From the NCBI GenBank assembly GCA_964626565.1, contig CAZVFX010000011.1:24285-88284 (forward strand): a stretch of 64,000 nt of DNA. The letters run 5' to 3'. The stretch is from CAZVFX01 sp964626565 (GTDB lineage Bacteria > Myxococcota_A > UBA9042 > CAIXZC01). Positions 18,379 through 26,157 of the stretch are shown one piece after another. The translations under genes were made by a program, and so were the position numbers. Below the pieces are notes generated by a model. It did no database searches. It was not told where the DNA came from and saw only the letters and a program-made list of their open reading frames with translations. Numbering within the stretch: the first letter of the stretch is position 1; each line of letters starts with the position of its first letter.

Positions 18379-19710
18379 GTGCCAACCAACAAGAAGGCTG
18401 AACTGCTGGCAAGAATGAAGAAAGACGAGGTAAAATTCCTTCGGCTCCAGTTCACCGACATAATGGGTGTCAACAAGAACATCGAGTTGCCCAAGTCGGA
18501 ATTTGCAAAGGCGCTGGACGGACAGATGCTGTTCGACGGTTCTTCAGTGCAGGGGTTCGTGCGCATCGAGGAATCGGATATGCTGCTGCAGCCCGACCTG
18601 GACACCTACACGGTGTATCCGTGGGAGACTCCCGGGGGGACGATTGCGCGGCTCATCTGCGACATTCATCGTCCCGACGGCTCCCCTTTCGAAGGTTGTC
18701 CCCGCCTGGCCTTGAAGCGGATGTGCGCCAAGGCTGCTAAGATGGGTTACACCATGAGCGCCGGACCCGAGCCGGAGTTCTTCCTGTTTGAGCGCGGCGA
18801 TCGGGAAGAGCCCACGGTAGTTACCCACGACCGTGGGGGCTACTTCGACCTGACACCCATCGATCGAGGCGAGGAAGCGCGGCGGGAGATGTGCGATGCA
18901 CTCGAGGCCCTCGGGTTTGCGGTGGAGGCCGCCCACCACGAGGTGTCGCCGGCGCAGCACGAAATCGATTTCAAGCATCGGCCCGCGCTGGAGACTGCAG
19001 ATAATGTCGCCACCTTCCGTTTCGTGGTGCGCAAAGTCGCACTTGATTTCGGCCTTCATGCGACATTCATGCCCAAGCCGATCTTCGGTATCAACGGCAG
19101 CGGCATGCACATACATCAGTCACTATACAAAGACGGGACTAATGCGTTCTACGACCCCGACGACCCCAACGGGCTGTCTCCCGTGGCCCGCGGCTACATT
19201 GCCGGGCTTCTACGGCACAGCCGGGCCTACTGTGCCGTGACCAATCCGCTCGTAAACAGTTACAAGCGATTGGTGCCGGGCTACGAGGCGCCCACGCACA
19301 TCGCCTGGTCGGAGCAGAACCGCAGCCCGCTGGCCCGGGTGCCGGCGCGGCGTGGCGACGGCACCAGGATTGAATTGCGCATGCCCGACCCGTCATGCAA
19401 TCCCTACCTGGCGCTGACGGTGAGCCTGGCCGCCGGACTCGACGGCATGGAGCAGGGTTGGGACTGCGGCCCTCCGGTCAACAAGAACATCTTCGAAATG
19501 AGCCAGCGGGAACGCCGGCGCTTGAAGATCGACTCCCTCCCCGGCAACCTGGGTGAGGCAATCGAAATGATGGCCAAGAGCAAGTTCGTACGGGAAGTGC
19601 TCGGTGACCACATTTTCAGCAACTTTGTCGACGCCAAGCGGGCAGAGTGGCACGACTACATCGCGCGGGTCCATAGCTGGGAATTGGACCGCTACCTGGC
19701 AACCTACTAA
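18379..19710 (+). CDS. glnA: glutamine synthetase type I (alpha-like, apparently not adenylylated)
   Basis: Makes glutamine from glutamate, ammonia and ATP; cytosolic dodecamer in the family. 443 residues from the GTG at 18379, which has GGAGG upstream; the ATG at 18313 lies inside the promoter leader. Visible: beta-grasp DGSSVQGF, GPEPEFFLF, HHEVSPAQHEI, GSGMHIHQSLY and RVPARRGDGTRIELR. The tail reads NIFEMSQRERRRLK with no NLYDLP-type adenylylation site or 25-residue insertion, so it resembles the GSI-alpha group of Bacillus/Thermotoga. Downstream, 33 nt away, is an asparagine synthetase, making an amide-nitrogen unit. Confidence 0.96.
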   Translation: MPTNKKAELLARMKKDEVKFLRLQFTDIMGVNKNIELPKSEFAKALDGQMLFDGSSVQGFVRIEESDMLLQPDLDTYTVYPWETPGGTIARLICDIHRPDGSPFEGCPRLALKRMCAKAAKMGYTMSAGPEPEFFLFERGDREEPTVVTHDRGGYFDLTPIDRGEEARREMCDALEALGFAVEAAHHEVSPAQHEIDFKHRPALETADNVATFRFVVRKVALDFGLHATFMPKPIFGINGSGMHIHQSLYKDGTNAFYDPDDPNGLSPVARGYIAGLLRHSRAYCAVTNPLVNSYKRLVPGYEAPTHIAWSEQNRSPLARVPARRGDGTRIELRMPDPSCNPYLALTVSLAAGLDGMEQGWDCGPPVNKNIFEMSQRERRRLKIDSLPGNLGEAIEMMAKSKFVREVLGDHIFSNFVDAKRAEWHDYIARVHSWELDRYLATY

Positions 19711-19743
19711 GCAGCCCGCAATCGCCGGGCAAAAGGAGTGAAG

Positions 19744-20796
19744 ATGTCCAGAGAAACAAAGAAAACCCGGGTGACCTTGGGAATTCAGCGCATCGAGCCC
19801 GTGAACCTGGATGACCCGTTAGTGCTGTCCGCGCTAGAGCAGGCCCGCAAAGCGCTGGCCAACCCGAAACTGGCCCGGGTTCTCGAAATCCGAACGGCCA
19901 TCCAGAACTACTTGTGCAACACGCTGGCCGGCGAAGGGTTCGTTCATCCGCCTATCTACATGTTGGCCGGTTGCACAGACCCGTTGAATCACTGGACCTA
20001 CCCCGCCCGTATCAACTACTACGGCGAGGAGGTGTCGGTTACGCAATCGTTGATCCTTCAAAAGATACTTATGGTGATGCTTTCCCCAGCGGACAAGGTG
20101 TTCTGGGCCTCCCCGAACATCCGCATGGAAATGCGCATCAGCCGCAAGGAGTATAAATACACATCCGAGTTCATGCAGGTGGATTTTGAAAAGCGCAACG
20201 GCACCTATGAAGAGATGTTGAAATACATCTCGGACCTGGTGAGGGGCCTCTACGCTCACCTGAACGAACACCATTCCGAAGCACTCGCCGCGGTGAGAAC
20301 CGAACCCCTTCCGGCGCTGGACAAAGACCTGCCCATACATGACGCCGCAGCGGTAAAGAGCGACAATAATCTCGAAGATGACGACGCAGTGGAGCGCCAC
20401 CTGTCAGGCCTCAGCGGTGGCAAACCGTTCCTGGTCGTGAACCTGAAGAGAGAAGCGTACGACTGCTGGGACTCTCAGGCCGGCCGGTTCCTCAACTACG
20501 ATGTAGTCGTGCCGCCCTATGGCTCCAACCCGCATCCTATCGAGTGCCTCTCAGGTGCAGAGCGCACCCGCTCGCTCAAGGACCTTGAGCAACGCATGGC
20601 GGACCTGCGCTACCCCATGGAGTACTTCGCCCCGTTTTTCGAGCTGTTCGAGAGCATGGACGATGGGGCCGGAAAAATCCAGTGCGCCGGCGGCGGCTTT
20701 GGCATCGAACGCCTCACCTACGCCCTCCTGGGCCTCAAAGACCTCCACGAAGTTTATCCCTTCCCACGTATGGCAGAATCGAAAATCGCCATCTAG
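19744..20796 (+). CDS. archaeal-type asparagine synthetase A (class II aaRS paralogue)
   Basis: Predicted to make asparagine from aspartate, ammonia and ATP. 350 residues; ATG at 19744 set by AAAAGGAG 5 nt upstream (the GTG at 19738 overlaps that site). The protein is a class II Asp/Asn-tRNA-synthetase catalytic core without an anticodon-binding domain: motif 2 region NIRMEMRISRKEYKYTSEFM with QVDFE, and motif 3 GGGFGIERL. This matches the asparagine synthetase described from Pyrococcus (AS-AR) rather than bacterial AsnA or AsnB. The neighbour glnA supports amide metabolism. A residual tRNA-related role cannot be excluded. Confidence 0.82.
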   Translation: MSRETKKTRVTLGIQRIEPVNLDDPLVLSALEQARKALANPKLARVLEIRTAIQNYLCNTLAGEGFVHPPIYMLAGCTDPLNHWTYPARINYYGEEVSVTQSLILQKILMVMLSPADKVFWASPNIRMEMRISRKEYKYTSEFMQVDFEKRNGTYEEMLKYISDLVRGLYAHLNEHHSEALAAVRTEPLPALDKDLPIHDAAAVKSDNNLEDDDAVERHLSGLSGGKPFLVVNLKREAYDCWDSQAGRFLNYDVVVPPYGSNPHPIECLSGAERTRSLKDLEQRMADLRYPMEYFAPFFELFESMDDGAGKIQCAGGGFGIERLTYALLGLKDLHEVYPFPRMAESKIAI

Positions 20797-20837
20797 CCGC
20801 CCTCTAACCCGCCTCGCAAAACAAATAACAAACCTAT

Positions 20838-20878
20838 CGGTCGATTTCTCTTGACAGCAATCGACCGCCCGGTAGAAT
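20838..20878 (+). promoter_or_regulatory. TetR-linked promoter/operator A (three-lipoprotein operon)
   Basis: CGGTCGATT (20838-20846) and its exact inverted copy AATCGACCG (20859-20867), 12 nt apart, flank the -35 TTGACA (20851-20856). After a 16-bp spacer comes TAGAAT (20873-20878). The right half-site lies between -35 and -10, so a bound repressor would block polymerase. The same architecture occurs at 27868, 31148 and 37808. Confidence 0.75.
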
Positions 20879-20908
20879 GGTCTGTGGATAGAATGGTGGA
20901 GGGATGCT

Positions 20909-23068
20909 ATGCGAACCATGGGACCGTTGGTGTTGGTACTCGTTGCCTCACTTCTCTGGGCATGCGCTTCGAGCATGGAGGAACAATTGGTCGCGCCGCC
21001 GGAGTCCCCCGCTTCCGGCTCCGAGCCGGAGGCAACTGGAGACAATCCGGCATCACCCGCGGACCCCGCCGAGGAATCTGATGAAGGCCCGGGATTCCAG
21101 GTGGAAGGTGGAGAGATCGTTTTGCCTCCGGATGAAGGTGGAGGATGGGCGGAAGGTGCGGATCTTCCTTCCATATCGTTCGACTCCCCCGGCGACGTAA
21201 CCACCAACCCGGTAATCCTCTCTGTTCAGGGCGGAGGCCCGGTGTACAAGGTGAAGTACTTCTCGGACGGGTACCTGCTGGGCACCGCGTACAACCCGCA
21301 GGACGGTTTCCGGGTTGCGTACAACTTCAGCCAGGGCGGGGAGCGGGTTCTAAAGGCACAGGCGTACCTGGAGAACGGCAACCAGGTTGCAGCCGCGGTG
21401 CACACCACTTACGTCCTGACAGAGGGTGAGATGGCTTTTGTCTCACCCGGTGCGGACTCTTTCAACCCTGCCACCCTGATGGTGGCCTTCGACGGCCCCA
21501 TCGAGCGCGTAGACTATTACGTTAACGGCTCTTTCGCCGGCGAGGGCGACACCGACTGGGACGGCTTCCCCCTGTCCTACTCCTTCCCCCACATCGGCCA
21601 GCATTTCCTCGAGGCCCGGGGGTTCGGCGCCCAGGACGAGTTGGTCGCCAGCGCCACCGCCAAGACAGTATCCTGGGAGCAGCCCACCCTGACCTTCATC
21701 TCTCCGGCCAACATCAGCCTGAACCCGGTAGCCCTGGCGGTGAGCGTGAAAGGCCCCATCGCCAGGGTCCGCTATTACGGGGACGGTGCCTACCTGGGCC
21801 AGAGCGAGACGTCCGCCGGGGGATTTCCCGTGGCCACATCCGCGCTGACGCCCGGCGGCTACCGCAACCTCGAGGCTCGGGGCTACGATTCCAATGACAA
21901 CGAGGTGGTTACGGCGACCAAGAAGTTCTACCTGGCCGGGGTCCCGAAGTTGAAATTCACCGCGCCGGGCTCGGCCTGCACCAACCCGGTGAAGATCTCC
22001 GTTGAATCGGCCTGGCCCATAGAGGAGGTCAACTATTATGCGGAGGGCACGTTCCTGGGCACCAGTAAGCAGGCAACCAACGGGTTCAAGATCGAGTACA
22101 CCTTTCAGAATACCGGCCAACGCCAGCTTGAGGCCCGGGGCTATTCGAAGTACGGCGACGTCCTCAACACGGCGACGCTGACGACTACGGTGAGTGAGCC
22201 TGCGCCCCAGGGTTGCCCCGCAGGGACAACCGCCGATTGCAACGGCTACTGCGCCAACTCGGAATGGCTGGACGACAGCATCTGCGACAACGGGGTCAGC
22301 CACGAGGCGGACTATCACTGCCCACAGTTCGATTTCGACGGCGGGGACTGCGATGGCCCAGCCTGTCCCGGGGGCAAGACCGCTGACTGCAACGGGTATT
22401 GCGCCAAATCGGAGTGGCTGGACGACGGCTACTGCGACAACGGAGAGAACTACCAGGCGGACTACTACTGCGAACAGTTCTCGTTCGACGGCGGTGACTG
22501 CGACCCGACTGAGCCGGGTCCCGGCCCGAACCCGGGCGGTGTGCCCGACGTGCCCTACTTCTACCAGTACGCAAACAGCCTGTACCCGGGGTCGAGCTGC
22601 CAGAACACTGCGCTGGCCATGCTGCTGAATTACTACGGCTGGAACGGCACCCCCGACACCATCACTTCAGCCTGGGGGAAGAACCACGCCCAGACCCCTT
22701 CCGGCCTGGCCCAGATCTTCAATTCCTACGCCGAGTCAGCGGGCATTTCGGAACGTTTGAAGGCCCACACCGACGGCACCATCGGCGAGATGCAGGCGAT
22801 GCTGGCCCAGGGCAAGCCGGTGATAGTCCACGGATACTTCACCACCGCCGGCCACGTGATGGTCACCCTCGGCTATGACGGGTCACACTACACGGCTAAC
22901 GACCCCGCGGGTAAGTGGAACCAGCAGTTCAAGGGAGGCTACCCCTACGGCTGGAACACCACAATCGGCGACCACATAAAATACGGCAAGAGCGCCTATG
23001 AGCTCGCGCTCGCATCTCTCAACGGCTCCAACTACGCGCCGCTGTGGTACCACGAGGTACTGGACTAG
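20909..23068 (+). CDS. lipoprotein with Ig-like repeats, LNR-like modules and C39-like peptidase domain
   Basis: 719 residues. Signal peptide with lipobox LLWAC, then an acidic/Pro linker. Four beta-sandwich repeats of about 85 residues share a pattern like NPVALAVSVKGPIARVRYY followed by GQHFLEARG. Two Lin-12/Notch-like modules follow (EWLDD, CDNG, FDFDGGDC). The C-terminal C39-like papain-fold domain (from about 548) has candidate catalytic Cys564 in GSSCQNTALAML, a His in AGHVMVTLGY and an Asp in ANDPAGK. A secreted protease or hydrolase acting at the cell surface is inferred. First gene of an operon with 25- and 50-nt gaps. Confidence 0.85.
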   Translation: MRTMGPLVLVLVASLLWACASSMEEQLVAPPESPASGSEPEATGDNPASPADPAEESDEGPGFQVEGGEIVLPPDEGGGWAEGADLPSISFDSPGDVTTNPVILSVQGGGPVYKVKYFSDGYLLGTAYNPQDGFRVAYNFSQGGERVLKAQAYLENGNQVAAAVHTTYVLTEGEMAFVSPGADSFNPATLMVAFDGPIERVDYYVNGSFAGEGDTDWDGFPLSYSFPHIGQHFLEARGFGAQDELVASATAKTVSWEQPTLTFISPANISLNPVALAVSVKGPIARVRYYGDGAYLGQSETSAGGFPVATSALTPGGYRNLEARGYDSNDNEVVTATKKFYLAGVPKLKFTAPGSACTNPVKISVESAWPIEEVNYYAEGTFLGTSKQATNGFKIEYTFQNTGQRQLEARGYSKYGDVLNTATLTTTVSEPAPQGCPAGTTADCNGYCANSEWLDDSICDNGVSHEADYHCPQFDFDGGDCDGPACPGGKTADCNGYCAKSEWLDDGYCDNGENYQADYYCEQFSFDGGDCDPTEPGPGPNPGGVPDVPYFYQYANSLYPGSSCQNTALAMLLNYYGWNGTPDTITSAWGKNHAQTPSGLAQIFNSYAESAGISERLKAHTDGTIGEMQAMLAQGKPVIVHGYFTTAGHVMVTLGYDGSHYTANDPAGKWNQQFKGGYPYGWNTTIGDHIKYGKSAYELALASLNGSNYAPLWYHEVLD

Positions 23069-23093
23069 CCCCACTGGACATGGAAGGTACGAA

Positions 23094-24641
23094 ATGAGAG
23101 TTCAACGACTTGTGCTGTTCAATTGCTTCTGCTTCGTCCTGCTCTGCCTCGGTTGCGGCGAGGAGGGCTCCTCCGGCCCGGAACCGGGAGAAGTCGAGTT
23201 CCTCAACCCCGGCAAGGCGGATGAAGCCACCGGCAACGATGCCGACACTTCCACCTCCCCCAGCACCGACGGCTTCACCCTCCCCTTCTTCGACGACAGC
23301 CACGACGAAAACAACGGGGACGGGGGGCCCGAAACCGCAGGGGACGGGGGGGCCGAAACGGCAGGGGACGGAGGGCCCGAAACGGCAGGGGACGGAGGGC
23401 CCGAAACGGCAGGGGACGGAGGGTCCGAAACGGCAGGGGACGGAGGGTCCGAAATCTCCGCGGAGAACCCCTACCCCGTCCCCGTTCTATCGGAAGAGCC
23501 TTCGCCCCAATGCGCCGCGGCGGCGGCCGATCCGTGGTACTTCCAGTACCTGGACAACCTGTGCAACGAAAAGGTGCAGCCTTCGGCGCAGGACCGGGAC
23601 CGGGCGTGCCCGGTGGCGGACGAAAGTCCCTTCGCCACCTTGCAGGACGGCAGCGTGGTCCAGTATTTTAACTCCAACACCACCCCCGCTGTTGACGGCG
23701 ATGCCCTGGCGGGCTTGCTGCCCCAGGGCATGCGCATGATCGTAATTCTCATCAAGCGCGTCGACGGAGTCCCCCACTACCGGTATATCAGCAACGGAAC
23801 TCACGATATTCCGATGCAGCCGTGGAGCACCACCAAATTCCTGGCCGCGGCCAACGCGGCGGCGTTCCTGCGGATCGAGAGCAACTACCAGGTGGGGCTC
23901 ACCGCCAACGTGTCGGGCATCCCCCTGGGTGATCTTGTGACCAGCGTGCACAACTACGATAGCAGCCCATATGCTTCCAACTCCCTGGGCGCCTACTTCC
24001 ACGATATCGGCGGGAGAGACCGGGCCAACGACATGATTCACGAGGGGTGGCTGTACCGCCCGGCCAACGAGACCTTCGGCGGCAACTACGGTTCTGCTCC
24101 GCCGGCACTTGGATACACCTATTCGGAGCCGGGTGGAGCCACAGTCACGCTCCAGCCGGACCTGAGTTCCGGATACAGCAACCACCTTTCAATGTTCACC
24201 CTGGCCGAGGCGCTGAAACGCCTGGTGCTTCATATTGAGGAGCCTGAGCAACGCCTGCCGGGCATTCAGTGGAAGGACATCCGGGTGCTGCTGTTCGGCG
24301 CGGAGAACTCGGCGAAATACGGGGTCTGGGGCGGGATGACTGCGGACACTGCCATCTATGTCCAGGCGGGGCACGATATCGACTACATCGAGCAGCGCAG
24401 TCACGGGCAGTGGACCATCTTCTCCAAGTTGGGCCTGGGCAGCCAGGGCCAGTTCATGAACGTCGGGTACGCGTGCTGGCCGGTGCTGGACGGAAACGAC
24501 GACCCGGTCCCCGGCTGGGGAAGGGAGTTCGTCATTGCCGCGCACCTGGACCAAGGCGGCGCGAATTGGGATGAGCGGGATCGGCTGATGGCCCAGGCCT
24601 ACCGCAAGGTGATCTTGAGGATAGTTGACGGCCGCCTGTAG
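23094..24641 (+). CDS. lipoprotein with beta-lactamase/PBP-like serine hydrolase domain
   Basis: 515 residues; ATG at 23094 set by GGAAGG 6 nt upstream. Lipobox LCLGC. A Gly/Asp/Glu-rich linker contains six 8-residue repeats (GDGGPETA). The C-terminal domain resembles the penicillin-recognising fold: PWSTTKF with SxxK (Ser245, Lys248), a later NSLG segment, and SKLGLG near the end as a KTG-like motif. The match is by motif order and is moderate; it may be an esterase or peptidase rather than a true beta-lactamase. Middle gene of the operon. Confidence 0.7.
   Translation: MRVQRLVLFNCFCFVLLCLGCGEEGSSGPEPGEVEFLNPGKADEATGNDADTSTSPSTDGFTLPFFDDSHDENNGDGGPETAGDGGAETAGDGGPETAGDGGPETAGDGGSETAGDGGSEISAENPYPVPVLSEEPSPQCAAAAADPWYFQYLDNLCNEKVQPSAQDRDRACPVADESPFATLQDGSVVQYFNSNTTPAVDGDALAGLLPQGMRMIVILIKRVDGVPHYRYISNGTHDIPMQPWSTTKFLAAANAAAFLRIESNYQVGLTANVSGIPLGDLVTSVHNYDSSPYASNSLGAYFHDIGGRDRANDMIHEGWLYRPANETFGGNYGSAPPALGYTYSEPGGATVTLQPDLSSGYSNHLSMFTLAEALKRLVLHIEEPEQRLPGIQWKDIRVLLFGAENSAKYGVWGGMTADTAIYVQAGHDIDYIEQRSHGQWTIFSKLGLGSQGQFMNVGYACWPVLDGNDDPVPGWGREFVIAAHLDQGGANWDERDRLMAQAYRKVILRIVDGRL
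23316..23459 (+). repeat. six 24-bp tandem repeats within a lipoprotein linker
   Basis: Six consecutive in-frame copies of a 24-bp unit (GGGGACGGAGGG then CCCGAAACGGCA, with small variations) encode GDGGPETA-type octapeptides. The central copies are identical or differ by one or two bases, so copy number is likely to vary between strains and change linker length. Confidence 0.92.
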
Positions 24642-24691
24642 TTTTGGGCGGCAAACCTATACCGAACACAAATACAGAGAGGAGATGCATC

Positions 24692-25498
24692 ATGAGAACA
24701 CGCATTGCGGCCGTGTGTATCAGCGCCTGCCTCGGACTGTCCCTGCTTCCCGCGCTCGGATGCGAGGGCGCGGATGCGGGCAACGCTGACACCGAGGAAC
24801 TTGGCTACCCGGACATGACTGAGGCGGCCCAGCCGGACTCGACGTCCTCACCGGACGAAGCTTCCTCACCGGAGGCAGGAATCCCGGATGCGGACCCTCC
24901 CCTGGACATCATGGCCGAGATTGCGCCGCCGGCACCCGCTTCGGTGGCGCCGAAGCTGGCGCTCTTTCTGGAAGGGCGCTTCGATTCCACCGGGCAGGCT
25001 GCGGAGAACTTCGCCTATTTCGAGGTGCAACTGTGCGCGTGCCGGGTGCAGGCGCCGAAGTTGGGTGAGTACGTTTTGTATGTAGAGCAGGCTATGATGA
25101 GTGCCCTCGGCCAGCCCTACCGGCAGCGCATCTACGTGGTTGAGGCGCTGGAACCGGCGGAAGTGGCTGCAGTTTCCCGCGTCTTCTCGCTCAAGGACCC
25201 CGGCCAGTTCACTGGCTTGTGTGAAACGGGGTTGGAGAAGGCAGTGACCCCTTCCATGGTTGAGGAACGCAAAGGTTGTGAGGTGCTGGTGGAATGGCAA
25301 GACGGAGCCTTCCTCGGCGGCACAGCCGGTCAGAACTGCGCCAGCTCCCTCAACGGCGCCCAGTACGCCACCAGCCAGGTAGAGATCACCAAGAACCGGA
25401 TTACATCATGGGATCAGGGCTTCAACGCCCAGGGCGTGCAGGTGTGGGGCGCAGAAGCCGGCCCGTACGTCTTCGATCGGAAGACCGCTATTCGGTAG
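24692..25498 (+). CDS. CpcT/CpeT-family lipoprotein
   Basis: 268 residues; ATG at 24692 with GGAGA upstream. Lipobox ALGC and an acidic Ser/Pro linker. The domain (about 85-268) shows the order of CpeT/CpcT (DUF1001) proteins: LEGRFDSTGQAAENFAYFEV, YVEQAM, PYRQRIYVVE, LKDPGQFTG, KGCEVLVEWQDGAFLGG, then VWGAEAGPYVFDRK at the end. In cyanobacteria this family attaches bilins to phycobiliproteins; relatives in non-phototrophs are uncharacterised. No pigment genes are nearby, so a bilin-lyase role should not be assumed. Last gene of the three-lipoprotein operon. Confidence 0.78.
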   Translation: MRTRIAAVCISACLGLSLLPALGCEGADAGNADTEELGYPDMTEAAQPDSTSSPDEASSPEAGIPDADPPLDIMAEIAPPAPASVAPKLALFLEGRFDSTGQAAENFAYFEVQLCACRVQAPKLGEYVLYVEQAMMSALGQPYRQRIYVVEALEPAEVAAVSRVFSLKDPGQFTGLCETGLEKAVTPSMVEERKGCEVLVEWQDGAFLGGTAGQNCASSLNGAQYATSQVEITKNRITSWDQGFNAQGVQVWGAEAGPYVFDRKTAIR

Positions 25499-26157
25499 GC
25501 CCGTCCACAGATCGCTCCGCCGTCGCGCTCGTCACCGTTCGCTACCCAGACCGGTGACCGAGGACCCGACATCATCTTCAGGCACAGTCCGTCTTCGAGG
25601 CGCGGGCACGAGCTCAGTCATTGGTCGGGGTAATGCATGGTGCCGGATGCGGAGGTAGGAGCGGTATGCAGAGTCGACCCCAGGGTGTGCCTGTGGGTCG
25701 CCGCATTTATGCAGTGGGAAAGGCGCCATTGTGCCGCCCACCGTCCCTTTATCTTGGCTTCCCGAGCCAAGGTGCCTTCGAGTCGCTAGTTGCCTATGCG
25801 GAGCGTGGTGGCTTCGGGTCTGGGTGGCCGCGGACCACCCCTACGTGTGATCCGGTGTGGTGTCTTCGAGACGGCGCGGTATCACATGGTGGTTTGTGCC
25901 TTCGGGTTTCCCGTTTCCGAGCACCATGTTCCGGTTATCACGAAGCCGGAAGGAACGGACTCCATGGAACACCCGCGCGTGTCGAAGGCTATGGTTACCG
26001 ACCCCTACCGGGCAACCGTCTTCACCAGCGAGCGGGGGTCCAAAAGTGAGAGGTAAAGGCTGGGGAGGAGGTAATCAGAGAAGATGGTTTCAGGCGAGTT
26101 CAGGCCGTCTCATTGAAGGACCCCCGCTCCGGTAGACTGTGTGGGCCGGGCCGCAGT
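25499..26157. ncRNA. 659-nt hairpin-rich intergenic region, candidate structured RNA
   Basis: No convincing protein gene. In order it holds: a two-part hairpin GACCC-CAGG / CCTG-GGGTC (25677-25700); CTTGGCT/AGCCAAG with a 5-nt loop (25754-25772); GGGTGG/CCACCC (25823-25841); a stem TGTGATCCG/CGGtATCACA (25847-25887) enclosing GTCT-TCG-AGAC (25863-25873); CATGGTG/CACCATG (25886-25929) enclosing CGGG-TTT-CCCG; TTCCGG/CCGGAA (25930-25952); and a perfect 12-bp helix GAGCGGGGGTCC/GGACCCCCGCTC (26031-26042 with 26119-26130) enclosing TGAGA/TCTCA. The strand cannot be told from the helices. It lies between convergent genes. I did not recognise RNase P, tmRNA, SRP or 6S features. Confidence 0.5.

Noticed and set aside
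21443..22318. 291-codon minus-strand ORF opposite the C39/LNR lipoprotein
   Set aside because: Shadow of a well-supported gene; low-complexity translation.
23094..24641. Antibiotic-resistance beta-lactamase
   Set aside because: Only SxxK and a KTG-like motif are recognisable and the rest diverges; calling it a resistance enzyme would overstate the evidence.
24692..25498. Bilin lyase for phycobiliproteins
   Set aside because: The fold matches but there are no phycobiliprotein or bilin genes and the protein is an exported lipoprotein.
25621..26049. Protein gene in the hairpin-rich gap
   Set aside because: Several short overlapping ORFs in different frames, no ribosome-binding site, no motif, and dense inverted repeats explain the region better as RNA.
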